A DNA stretch of 7,307 bases from Candidatus Gallimonas intestinigallinarum (GCA_019116405.1 DXBS01000053.1:1-7307); one strand, 5' to 3'; shown: positions 1 to 6,562, counted from the first letter of the stretch. A program made the numbers and translations. Notes: generated by a model not told the origin, from the letters alone.

Positions 1-1082
1 TCCTGCCAGCACGTCTCATACCGCTCCTTATCATTCTTGTAGAGCTCGATGAGCTTGTCTGCCACCTTCTTGGTGATGTGCTTGGCGATCTTTTGCACCT
101 GACGGTCATTCTGCAGGAAGGAACGCGACACGTTGAGCGGGATGTCGGGACAGTCGATGACGCCGTTGAGAAGCATCAGGAACTCGGGAATGACTTCCTT
201 GATGTTGTCCGCGATGAATACTTGATTGCAGTACAGCTTGACCTTCCCGCGCTCCAACTCCACCTGCTTTTTGACCTTGGGGAAGTACAGAATACCCTTC
301 AGGCGGAAGGGATATTCCATGTTGAGGTGGATCCAGAAGAGCGGCTCGTTGAAGTCGGCAAAGGTGTCGCGGTAGAAGTCCTTATACTCCTGCTCCGTGC
401 AATCCTTGGGCTGCTTTAAGTAGAGTGGCTGCGTCGTATTGACGGGCTTTTCGTCCTCTTTGCCCGTGGGGTTGAGATAGATCTCATAGGGCATGAAAGA
501 ACAGTACTTTCTGAGAAGCTGGCGGATTGTCCCCTCTTTCAGGTACTCCTTTTCGTCGTCGGCAATATGCATGACGATCTTTGTGCCGCGCTCCGCCCTG
601 TCACAGTCGCCGATGGTGTAGGTCGAGTTGCCGTCTGACTCCCAATGTACCGCGGGCGCATCCTCACGATAGGACTTCGTGAAGATTTCAATGTCGGACG
701 AGACCATGTAAGCCGAATAAAATCCGAGCCCGAAGTGTCCGATGATCCCGTCACCGCCCGCTTTTTCGTACTTGTCCACAAAATCCGCAGCGCCCGAGAA
801 AGCGATCTGCGTGATGTATTTTTCCACTTCCTCCTCGGTCATGCCGATGCCGTTGTCCTCCACTGTCAACGTGCCCGCCTTCTCATCGACGACGACATTG
901 ACCCTGTAGTGCTCCTCTGGCGTCGCTTCTCCAAGGTCAGAAAGTTTTTTATGCTTGGTGATTGCATCCTGCGCGTTTGCGACGATCTCTCTTAAAAAGA
1001 TATCCTTTTCAGAATACAGCCATTTTTTGATGATCGGCATCATGTTTTCACTTGCGATGCGAATGTTGCCCTGTTTTTCCAT
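1..1082 (-). CDS. htpG: Molecular chaperone HtpG (Hsp90 family), C-terminus cut by window edge
   Basis: This is an ATP-dependent cytosolic Hsp90-type chaperone. My own translation from 1082 down to base 1 is fully open and gives about 360 residues, roughly the N-terminal ATPase domain and much of the middle domain of a family usually 600-650 residues long. The GHKL ATPase motifs are present: FLREIVANAQDA with catalytic Glu32, Asn36 and Asp39; VEDNGIGM with Asp76; and GHFGLGFYSAYMV at about 115-127. The middle-domain PLNVSRSFLQN segment carries the ATP-contacting Arg at about 320. The N-terminus (IIKKWLYSEKDIFLRE) is of the style I associate with clostridial HtpG. The ATG at 1080-1082 is chosen because GGAAGGAG lies 7 bases upstream and the homology starts at once. 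A terminator separates it from ispH-S1, so it is probably its own transcription unit. No CIRCE-type HrcA operator is visible. Identification is firm; the C-terminal dimerisation domain is outside the window. Confidence 0.96.
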   Translation of the reverse strand, partial: MEKQGNIRIASENMMPIIKKWLYSEKDIFLREIVANAQDAITKHKKLSDLGEATPEEHYRVNVVVDEKAGTLTVEDNGIGMTEEEVEKYITQIAFSGAADFVDKYEKAGGDGIIGHFGLGFYSAYMVSSDIEIFTKSYREDAPAVHWESDGNSTYTIGDCDRAERGTKIVMHIADDEKEYLKEGTIRQLLRKYCSFMPYEIYLNPTGKEDEKPVNTTQPLYLKQPKDCTEQEYKDFYRDTFADFNEPLFWIHLNMEYPFRLKGILYFPKVKKQVELERGKVKLYCNQVFIADNIKEVIPEFLMLLNGVIDCPDIPLNVSRSFLQNDRQVQKIAKHITKKVADKLIELYKNDKERYETCWQ

Positions 1083-1089
1083 ATGATCA

Positions 1090-1097
1090 CTCCTTCC
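1090..1097 (-). promoter_or_regulatory. Ribosome binding site of htpG
   Basis: GGAAGGAG lies 7 bases before the ATG at 1080-1082 and is a near-perfect Shine-Dalgarno match. It fixes the htpG start. Confidence 0.85.
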
Positions 1098-1114
1098 GTT
1101 GATATTCCATACCA

Positions 1115-1142
1115 TATATAAACGGAAACAGTAATGCGTAAA
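1115..1142 (-). promoter_or_regulatory. Candidate sigma-A promoter for htpG
   Basis: On the minus strand TTTACG (1142-1137) and TATATA (1120-1115) are separated by 16 bases. This would place transcription start near 1108 and give a short leader containing the htpG ribosome binding site. The position between the upstream terminator and the ribosome binding site is right, but both boxes deviate from consensus. The region is AT-rich, so chance matches are possible. Confidence 0.4.
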
Positions 1143-1144
1143 CA

Positions 1145-1172
1145 AAAAATCCGCTCGTTTGAGCGGATTTTT
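1145..1172 (-). terminator. Intrinsic terminator after ispH-S1
   Basis: A perfect 12-bp inverted repeat, AAAAATCCGCTC (1145-1156) and GAGCGGATTTTT (1161-1172), encloses a 4-base loop. On the minus strand it ends in a run of six T (1149-1144), 15 bases after the distal ispH-S1 stop at 1188-1190. It is a textbook rho-independent terminator for the upstream operon. Because the A and T arms are symmetrical it could also work on the plus strand. Confidence 0.9.
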
Positions 1173-1187
1173 GATGCAATTAAAATG

Positions 1188-1535
1188 TTACTTGTCCTCG
1201 TTTCCGAGAAGGTCAGCAATGGAAGCGCCGCTGAAGCCGCTGTCGCTCCACTCCTTGTACTCTTCCTCGTCAACATAGTCGCTTGCGGTATTGCGACGGC
1301 CGCCCTTGCGGTTGCGGGGCTTTCTGGGCTGGTTGCCCTCATCCTCTCTGTCGCCGCGGGGCTCCTGCCAGGGACGGGGCTGCAGTGCCTTGATGGAAAG
1401 CGTGATCTTGTGCGCTTCGGGATCAAAAGCAAGCACCTTTGCGTCGATCTCTTCCCCGATCGTCAGAACGGAGGTGGGATTCTCCAGCCACTCATGCGAG
1501 ATCTGGGAGACGTGAACGAGACCGTCGATGCCCTT
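1188..1535 (-). pseudogene. Distal part of the ispH-S1 gene beyond an in-frame TAA (end of fourth S1 domain and basic tail)
   Basis: This is the same reading frame as the IspH-S1 gene, continuing for 115 codons after the TAA at 1536-1538 and ending with its own TAA at 1188-1190. Translation resumes at KGIDGLVHVSQISHEWL, exactly the second half of the S1 fold whose first half (GKVVRIVPFGAFVEL) precedes the stop. It then runs through ITLSIKALQPRPW and a hydrophilic, arginine-rich tail (PRKPRNRKGGRR) to an acidic, aromatic end finishing in SIADLLGNEDK. Frame and motifs are intact, so the interruption is a single nonsense codon and not a frameshift. The segment has no convincing start or ribosome binding site of its own; the only nearby candidate is a GTG at 1434-1436, inside the S1 domain. 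It is either a recently lost C-terminus, a sequence or assembly error, or reached by readthrough. Confidence 0.8.
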
Positions 1536-3428
1536 TTAAAGCTCAACAAACGCACCGAAGGGAACGATGCGGACGACCTTGCCGTGTACGATATCGCCTT
1601 CGGCATAGCGCTCAGCCGCGGTGTCCCAAGGACGGGGCTGGAGCTGTTTGTAGCCGATGGAAACTTTCTTGTTTTCGCGATCAATCTTGAGGACCTTGAA
1701 CTGATAGCGCTTGCCAATCTCAAGAACGTCCGTGACTTCCTTCACGCCCGTCCAGGACAGATCGGAAATGTGCGCAAGGCAATCAAAGCCGTTGACGGAA
1801 ACGAATGCACCGAAGGAGGTAACTCTCTCCACCTTGCCCTCGACGATGTCGCCGACCTGGATGGAATCGAAGAACGCTGCTTCCTTTTCTGCCTTGGCAG
1901 CCTCTCTTGCAGCCTTTTCTGCTTCAAGGATGACGCGCTGGGAAGCGATGATCTCCTTTCTGCGCTCACGGCGGATCTCCAGCATCTTCAGGCGGAGCTT
2001 CTTGCCGACCATCTTGTCCAGTTCCTTCACGTAGCCGGAACGGATCTCCCTTGCAGGGACAAACACCGCATAGGTTCCAAGTTCAGCGGTAAGACCGCCC
2101 TTATTAAAGCCGGTGCAGATGACAGAGAACTCGTTGCCCTCTTCGATGCCCTTGAGCATCTCTTCCTCTTCCTTGACCTTTCTGACCTGCTTTTCCGAGA
2201 GTTTGACGGGCGACTTGGTATCGACGACCATGACGTCGATGTTCTCGCCGATTTTATCCGCATAGAGTTCGCGGCTGTACTCTTCGCAATCGAGTTCGGA
2301 CTTGTCGATCAGGATATCCGCCTTGCCGGAGCCGGACACATAGATGCCCTCATCCGTTGCCGATACGATCTTGACGGTGAGGAGCTGCCCTCTCTTGTAG
2401 TGAGAGCCCTTGTCCATCTCCGCAATGACCTCGTCCATAGCGGACTTTTCCTGCGCGGGCGCTTCTGCCGGAGCTGCTTCCGCTGCGGGCTGAGCAACAG
2501 GCTCTGCAGCAGGTGCTGCTTCGGGCTCTGCCGCGACTTCTGCTACGGGCGTCTCGACCGTCTCTTCGGAGACCTGCGTCTCCACCTGTACTTCCGCGTT
2601 GTTTTCTGCCATCTTTTTGAGAACCTCCGAGGTCTGCCAATCGGGAGTGCTCGCCCCCGCTACAATGCCGACCCTTTTACAAAATTTGATTTTTTCATAT
2701 ACGAAATCGTCTGCGTTCTTGAGACGGATGACCGTCTTGCAATACGGCGACGCGATTTCCGCAAGTTTGTTGGTATTGCTGCTGTTGAGCCCGCCGATCA
2801 CGAGGATCGCATCCGATTGCTGCGCGACGCGCGCGGTCTCTCTTTGCCTGCGTACAGTAGTATAGCAAATTGTCTCGAAAATCTCAACTGTTTTTGGACA
2901 TACTTTTTTTATTTTTTCGGCAATTTTTGAAAATCTTTGCGTCGAAAAGGTGGTTTGTGAGAGCAAAACGACGTTTTTCCCTGATAGACAGGTGAAATCG
3001 TCCTCTTCAGAGGAAAAGACATACACCTCTCCTTCGCTCCAGCCGATGAGCCCGACGACTTCCGGATGCTCCCTATGCCCCGTGATCGCGATCACCTTCC
3101 CCGCCTTGGATTCCAGCTCGACGATGTGCTGGGAGTTGGCGACAAACTTGCAGGTGCAGTCGATCACTTTGATGCCGCGCGCCTCGCACCGGGCATAGAC
3201 CGCCTTGGGTACGCCGTGCGAGCGGATGAGAAGCCGTGCCCCGTCAGGCACCTCCGCCAAGGACTCTACCGTCGGGATGCCGCGCTCGCGGATGCGCGCG
3301 TTTACGTCCTCGTTATGAATGAGCTCCCCGAGGATATAGGTATTTTCTGCCGGCACGGAAAAGGCGGTGTCTACCGCCTTTCTCACGCCCGAGCAAAACC
3401 CGCAGTTTTTTGCAATATATACCTTCAT
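1536..3428 (-). CDS. ispH: IspH (HMBPP reductase) fused to S1 RNA-binding domains, ended by a premature TAA
   Basis: The N-terminal domain (about 1-280) is 4-hydroxy-3-methylbut-2-enyl diphosphate reductase, the last step of the MEP pathway, which makes IPP and DMAPP with a [4Fe-4S] cluster. The expected cluster cysteines are Cys12 (GFCSGV), Cys93 (DCTCKF) and Cys188 (TICYTT). Likely substrate residues are His38 (IHNEDVN), His71 (RSHGVP), His121 and Glu123 (HPEVVG), the QTT at 158-160, Ser216-Asn218 and Ser260 (AGAS). An Ala/Pro/Glu-rich linker spans about 281-328. S1 domains follow at about 346-413, 430-497 and 525-593 (GKVERVTSFGAFVSV), and the first third of a fourth at 609-630. The open frame stops at 630 aa, whereas the uninterrupted gene would give about 746 residues. 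IspH-S1 fusions are established in Clostridia. The ATG at 3426-3428 overlaps the plsC stop (ATGA) with AAAAGGA just upstream, implying translational coupling. The reductase part looks fully functional; RNA or ribosome binding by the S1 part is inferred from the family. Confidence 0.95.
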   Translation of the reverse strand: MKVYIAKNCGFCSGVRKAVDTAFSVPAENTYILGELIHNEDVNARIRERGIPTVESLAEVPDGARLLIRSHGVPKAVYARCEARGIKVIDCTCKFVANSQHIVELESKAGKVIAITGHREHPEVVGLIGWSEGEVYVFSSEEDDFTCLSGKNVVLLSQTTFSTQRFSKIAEKIKKVCPKTVEIFETICYTTVRRQRETARVAQQSDAILVIGGLNSSNTNKLAEIASPYCKTVIRLKNADDFVYEKIKFCKRVGIVAGASTPDWQTSEVLKKMAENNAEVQVETQVSEETVETPVAEVAAEPEAAPAAEPVAQPAAEAAPAEAPAQEKSAMDEVIAEMDKGSHYKRGQLLTVKIVSATDEGIYVSGSGKADILIDKSELDCEEYSRELYADKIGENIDVMVVDTKSPVKLSEKQVRKVKEEEEMLKGIEEGNEFSVICTGFNKGGLTAELGTYAVFVPAREIRSGYVKELDKMVGKKLRLKMLEIRRERRKEIIASQRVILEAEKAAREAAKAEKEAAFFDSIQVGDIVEGKVERVTSFGAFVSVNGFDCLAHISDLSWTGVKEVTDVLEIGKRYQFKVLKIDRENKKVSIGYKQLQPRPWDTAAERYAEGDIVHGKVVRIVPFGAFVEL

Positions 3429-4198
3429 GCGTCCTTTTGTTTTTTCTTTTTGGCTGCCTGTTCGGTTCGGAACTGTGTCCGCAGATCGTACATGTGCCGA
3501 CGGATGAGTTCGTCCATGGCGGCATAATCCTCCTGCGAGGGCTTTTTGCCGTAGTATTCGGATAATTCGAACGGTTCTCCGATCACGACGTGCGTCATGC
3601 GAAAGGGCTTTGTGCGGTTACAGATGACGACGGGAATGATCGGCGTGCGCGTGCGGACGGCAAGCAGCGCCGCGCCCGCATGGAAGGGTAAAAATTCCTC
3701 GTCCGAGACCTTGTTGCGCGTCCCCTCGGGATAGAGGGAAATTTTTTCACCCTGCTTCAAGACTTTCATGGACTCCATGACCGTCTTGACGTCCGAGCCG
3801 TCGCGCATAGCGCTGATCGCGCCGACTTTGCGCGCGAAATAGCCGAGGACGGGCGCCTGAAAGACGGAATCTTTGGCAAGAAAATGAATGCCCTCCCACG
3901 TCGTATGCGCGGGGAAGAATATATCAAAAATGGAGTAGTGATTGCCCACATAGATATATGCCCCCCTTCCGACTTTGGTGCAGCCGTGCAGACGGAAAGG
4001 AAAGATGATAAAGTGGATGGGATACAATAGCACGCGCAGGAAGTTCATGAGGCGGCTGACGCGCCTGCCGTCCTTCGTCGGCTTGAACAGAAGCCGACGC
4101 TGTTTTTCCTGCTTTTCGCGTTTTTTACGAGCCTTTTCTGCCGCCTTTTCCTCTTTTGTCAGGCGAGGTTTTGTGCCCTGTTCGGATTGTCCGTCCAT
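3425..4198 (-). CDS. plsC: PlsC-type 1-acyl-sn-glycerol-3-phosphate acyltransferase (257 aa)
   Basis: This is a glycerolipid acyltransferase of the PlsC/LPLAT family, expected to acylate lysophosphatidate to phosphatidate at the inner face of the membrane. The HX4D catalytic motif is NHYSIFD with His87 and Asp92. The FLAKDSVFQAPVLGYF block follows at about 107-121, then YPEGTRN at 156-162, the acyl-acceptor phosphate-binding motif, and TPIIPVVI at 185-192. A hydrophobic stretch at about 53-69 before the catalytic block could sit in the membrane interface. The first 45 residues are very rich in Lys, Arg and Glu and look like a charged helix, longer than in a minimal PlsC, and the C-terminus is lysine-rich. 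The ATG at 4196-4198 starts 2 bases after the aroH-cmk stop, with AGGAG 11 bases upstream, and the stop overlaps the ispH start. The substrate is inferred; other lysophospholipid acyltransferases share these motifs. Confidence 0.93.
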   Translation of the reverse strand: MDGQSEQGTKPRLTKEEKAAEKARKKREKQEKQRRLLFKPTKDGRRVSRLMNFLRVLLYPIHFIIFPFRLHGCTKVGRGAYIYVGNHYSIFDIFFPAHTTWEGIHFLAKDSVFQAPVLGYFARKVGAISAMRDGSDVKTVMESMKVLKQGEKISLYPEGTRNKVSDEEFLPFHAGAALLAVRTRTPIIPVVICNRTKPFRMTHVVIGEPFELSEYYGKKPSQEDYAAMDELIRRHMYDLRTQFRTEQAAKKKKQKDA

Positions 4199-4200
4199 GA

Positions 4201-5208
4201 TCAGATCTTCTCCTGCATCTTATTTTTGATCGTCTGAAGGACCTGCTGAATGGTCATATCGGACGTGTCGATCAGCACTGCATCGTCCGCTTTTTTTAGC
4301 GGTGCGATCGCACGCGTGGAATCCTGCTCGTCACGCAGTGCGATCTCACGCTTCAGGTCTTCAAAATCGACGGAATTTCCCTTTGCAACGAGCTCGTCAT
4401 ACCTGCGTTTTGCGCGGACTTCCGGGCTTGCAGTCAGGAAAAACTTAAAGTCGGCGTCGGGAAGTACAAAGGTGCCGATATCCCTGCCGTCGAGCACGCA
4501 GGACATTTTTCCCGCGATCTCCCGCTGTTTTTCTGCCATTCTCATGCGCACGCTCTCATGCTTGGAGATCGTGGAGGCAGCCATGGAGACCTCGCGGTCA
4601 CGGATGACCTCTGAGACATCTTCACCGTTCAGCAGTGTGTGTTGCGCGCCATTTTCATAGGTCACAGTGAGCGTGACGTTGCGCATCAGACCGCAGACCT
4701 GTGCCTCGTTGGAGACGTCAATCCCCGCCCGGATCGCGGCGAGCGCGCAGGCGCGATACATCGCCCCGGTGTCGAGATAGAGAATGTTCTGATCGTGCGC
4801 GAGCAGCTTTGCGATCGTGGACTTTCCGCTGCCTGCGGGACCGTCGATCGCAACATTGAATTTCTGCGCAAGATCCTTGCGCAGGACGCGTGCCCCGTGC
4901 AGATAGACGTGATGCGGCGTGATATTCTTCTCTATAAAGAGCATGACGCGGATACAAAGCGCGAGCCCGCCGTCGATCTCCGGCTCCTGTGCCGAAAAGA
5001 GCGAGCAGCTGGCAAAACCTGCCTCCCTTGCCGCCTTTGCAGGATAAAAGGAATGAATGTCGGACGTACTTGAAAAGACGATGCTCAGGATCTCGTCTCT
5101 TTTTAATTGGTTTCTGTACTCGATCTGTTCAAGTAATTCCCCGACCGCCTTCTTAATTTCTTCCGGCTGGTCCTCTGCGATCGTCGTTGCGCCGCGTATG
5201 ACTGTCAT
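4201..5208 (-). CDS. Fused chorismate mutase (AroH type) and cytidylate kinase, 335 aa
   Basis: Two enzymes are joined in one open frame. Residues 1 to about 115 match the AroH-type (Bacillus subtilis-like, trimeric) chorismate mutase, which turns chorismate into prephenate: RGATT at 5-9, FYPAKAAREAG with Lys58 and Arg61, Glu75, CIRVM with Arg87, and HVYLHGARVLRKDL with Tyr102. These equal the known AroH active-site residues, so the domain looks active. From about 117 the protein is cytidylate kinase, which phosphorylates CMP/dCMP: P-loop GPAGSGKST at 123-131, YLDTGAMYRA at 144-153, the VIRDREVSMAAS region, LDGRDIGTFVLPDADFKFFL at 239-258, and RRYDEL. The kinase half is about 219 aa, normal for stand-alone Cmk. 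There is no linker and no Met at the junction. The start at 5206-5208 has AAGGAG 9 bases upstream. Separate aroH and cmk genes are the common arrangement. I am sure of both domains and fairly sure the fusion is real, since the frame is continuous. Confidence 0.93.
   Translation of the reverse strand: MTVIRGATTIAEDQPEEIKKAVGELLEQIEYRNQLKRDEILSIVFSSTSDIHSFYPAKAAREAGFASCSLFSAQEPEIDGGLALCIRVMLFIEKNITPHHVYLHGARVLRKDLAQKFNVAIDGPAGSGKSTIAKLLAHDQNILYLDTGAMYRACALAAIRAGIDVSNEAQVCGLMRNVTLTVTYENGAQHTLLNGEDVSEVIRDREVSMAASTISKHESVRMRMAEKQREIAGKMSCVLDGRDIGTFVLPDADFKFFLTASPEVRAKRRYDELVAKGNSVDFEDLKREIALRDEQDSTRAIAPLKKADDAVLIDTSDMTIQQVLQTIKNKMQEKI
4210..4214 (-). promoter_or_regulatory. Ribosome binding site of plsC
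   Basis: AGGAG, extended as AGGAGAAG (4214-4207), lies inside the last codons of aroH-cmk, 11 bases before the plsC ATG. The spacing is slightly long but usable and supports translational coupling. Confidence 0.6.
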
Positions 5209-5217
5209 CTCCGTATG

Positions 5218-5223
5218 CTCCTT
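5218..5223 (-). promoter_or_regulatory. Ribosome binding site of aroH-cmk
   Basis: AAGGAG stands 9 bases upstream of the ATG at 5206-5208. It fixes the start of the fusion gene at the AroH end, whereas no comparable site exists in front of the kinase half. Confidence 0.8.
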
Positions 5224-5257
5224 ATGTCAATTATTATCTTTTGTCATATATAAATAA

Positions 5258-5276
5258 TACTATGTCAGGCATAGTA
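5258..5276 (-). other. Short perfect inverted repeat in the gap between the flavoprotein gene and aroH-cmk
   Basis: On the minus strand TACTATG-CCTGA-CATAGTA forms a perfect 7-bp palindrome with a 5-base centre, 6 bases after the flavoprotein stop codon (5283-5285). It is followed by TTATTTATATA and not by a clean T-run, and the stem is AT-rich, so it would make a weak terminator. A protein-binding operator for the downstream operon is an equal possibility. The rest of this 74-base gap is AT-rich. It contains -10-like words such as GATAAT but no well-spaced -35 partner that I can defend. Confidence 0.45.
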
Positions 5277-5282
5277 CTTGTT

Positions 5283-6524
5283 TTAGGCATTCATCCCTGC
5301 TGTGTACCCTGTACTGAATGCAATCTGCAAATTGAAACCTCCCGTGAACGCATCGCAATCCAGTACTTCGCCGCAAAAGAAGAGCCCCTTCACTTTTTTG
5401 CTCTCCATGGTCGAGGGATCAATCTCTTTTAAGGACACGCCGCCCGAGGTGATCACTGCCTCCTGAAAGCCGCGCAGCTGTTTTGGTGTCAGCGGTAGCG
5501 CTTTCAAAGCCTGCAAAAGGCGCCGTCTCTCCTCTTTTGCCACGGCATTTGCCTGTTTTACCCCGGATACGCGGGCGGCATTTAGCACAAGTTGTACCGC
5601 TCCGGCGGGAAGAAGTCCGCGCATCACGTTTTTCATCTGCTCATTTTTTCGCTCAGCAAAATCCCTGAGCAGGCGCTGATCGAGCGTTTCCTCCTCCAAA
5701 GCGGGCTTAAAATCAAGGTAGAACGTAAGATTGTGCATCGGAAGGCGGTTGATCAGGGCAGAAAGTGTCAGGACGAGCGGTCCGCTGATCCCGTAGTGAG
5801 TGAACAGCAGCTCGCCCTGTTCACTATAGATGGTCTTTGCGCCGCGCTTTGCCGTCAGAGACACATTTTTCAAGGAAACGCCCTGTGCCGCACCTACGTT
5901 TTCCATGAGTTCCACGCCGACCAGGGATGGCACACATGGAACACAGGTGTGCCCGGCGCGCTCGGCAAAGCGATAGCCGTCTCCCGTAGAGCCCGTAGAT
6001 GGATAGGAAAGCCCGCCCGTTGCGACGATGACGGCGTCGCAGTTATATTCGCCGCGGTCGGAACGCACGGCGTGAACGCCCCCGCCTTCCGTGACGATCT
6101 CCTCCACCGTCTCATTGAGCCGGATGGTAACGCCCGCACCTTCGCAGGCGCGTGTAAGCGTCTTTGTGACGTCGCTCGCGTGATCGCTGACGGGAAAGAC
6201 ACGGTTGCCGCGCTCCACTTTGAGCGGAAGACCATGTTTTTCAAAAAAATCCATGGTCATTGCGGGCGAAAAGCGATGAATGGCACGGATGAGAAATTTG
6301 TCGCCGTTGACGACATGGGATAAAAAATCCTCCGGCGTGCAGTCGTTTGTGAGGTTGCATCTGCCTTTGCCGGTAATGTAGATCTTTTTCCCGAGCTTTT
6401 CGTTTTTTTCGAGCAGGACGACCTGTTTTCCCGTCATCGCTGCCGTATATGCCGCCATCAGTCCGGAGGCGCCGCCTCCGATGATGATCACTTTCTTCTT
6501 TTTGTCCTCACAAGTGTTCGCCAT
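5283..6524 (-). CDS. BaiN/HI0933 (YhiN)-family NAD(P)/FAD-dependent oxidoreductase, 413 aa
   Basis: This is a cytosolic flavoprotein of the HI0933/BaiN group. The N-terminal dinucleotide-binding motif is VIIIGGGASGLMAA at 12-25, with the acidic residue after the second strand at Glu39 (LLEKNEKLGKK). Family signatures follow in order: ITGKGRCNLTN at 50-60, VATGGLSYPSTGSTGDGY at 167-184, LFTHYGISGP at 240-249, VITSGGVSLKEID at 357-369 and FFCGEVLDCDAFTGGFNLQ at 382-400, which ends in the C-terminal FAD-contacting segment. The length is normal. The frame stays open to an ATG at 6609-6611, but the ATG at 6522-6524 is preferred: AGGA lies 5 bases upstream, the Rossmann motif begins 11 residues later, and the extra 29 residues lack family features and overlap a hairpin. 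Some relatives act on bile-acid intermediates or have been called aminoacetone oxidases, but the substrate here cannot be told. The gene lies 74 bases upstream of aroH-cmk. Confidence 0.92.
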   Translation of the reverse strand: MANTCEDKKKKVIIIGGGASGLMAAYTAAMTGKQVVLLEKNEKLGKKIYITGKGRCNLTNDCTPEDFLSHVVNGDKFLIRAIHRFSPAMTMDFFEKHGLPLKVERGNRVFPVSDHASDVTKTLTRACEGAGVTIRLNETVEEIVTEGGGVHAVRSDRGEYNCDAVIVATGGLSYPSTGSTGDGYRFAERAGHTCVPCVPSLVGVELMENVGAAQGVSLKNVSLTAKRGAKTIYSEQGELLFTHYGISGPLVLTLSALINRLPMHNLTFYLDFKPALEEETLDQRLLRDFAERKNEQMKNVMRGLLPAGAVQLVLNAARVSGVKQANAVAKEERRRLLQALKALPLTPKQLRGFQEAVITSGGVSLKEIDPSTMESKKVKGLFFCGEVLDCDAFTGGFNLQIAFSTGYTAGMNA

Positions 6525-6533
6525 ATCATTCCT

Positions 6534-6562
6534 ATTATAAACTACAACACCAAAAAAAGCAA
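6534..6562 (-). promoter_or_regulatory. Near-consensus sigma-A promoter-like sequence very close to the flavoprotein start
   Basis: On the minus strand TTGCTT (6562-6557), a 17-base spacer and a perfect TATAAT (6539-6534) lie directly upstream of AGGAATGATATG. The spacing is ideal. However, transcription would start near 6527, only about 3 bases before the ATG at 6524, so the ribosome binding site at 6528-6533 would fall outside the transcript. Either the mRNA is nearly leaderless or the match is fortuitous. Confidence 0.45.

Noticed and set aside
1083..1187. CIRCE/HrcA heat-shock operator upstream of htpG
   Set aside because: No TTAGCACTC-N9-GAGTGCTAA-like repeat is visible. The only dyad there is the terminator of the upstream operon.
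1188..1436. A separate small gene starting at the GTG at 1434-1436
   Set aside because: The encoded residues are the last strand of the fourth S1 domain plus the tail, in the same frame as ispH-S1, with no ribosome binding site. It is the remnant beyond the premature stop and not an independent gene.
1533..1541. Programmed frameshifting as the explanation for the stop in ispH-S1
   Set aside because: Frame is the same before and after the stop, so no frameshift is needed. The TTTAAAA run is not in the phase needed for a -1 slippery heptamer.
1372..1640. Repeated GGACGGGGCTG at about 1372 and 1630
   Set aside because: Both copies encode the LQPRPW segment at the ends of the third and fourth S1 domains. 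This is an internal repeat from domain duplication and not a mobile or regulatory repeat.
1134..2930. A 598-codon open frame on the plus strand, opposite the ispH-S1 gene
   Set aside because: Its translation is low-complexity (Leu/Asp/Arg-rich), has no recognisable motif, begins upstream of the terminator hairpin and runs through it. The minus strand carries unmistakable IspH and S1 motifs here, so this is a mirror of the real gene's codon bias.
5592..6323. A 243-codon plus-strand open frame across the flavoprotein gene
   Set aside because: No ribosome binding site or family features; it is antisense to a clear flavoprotein with complete motifs.
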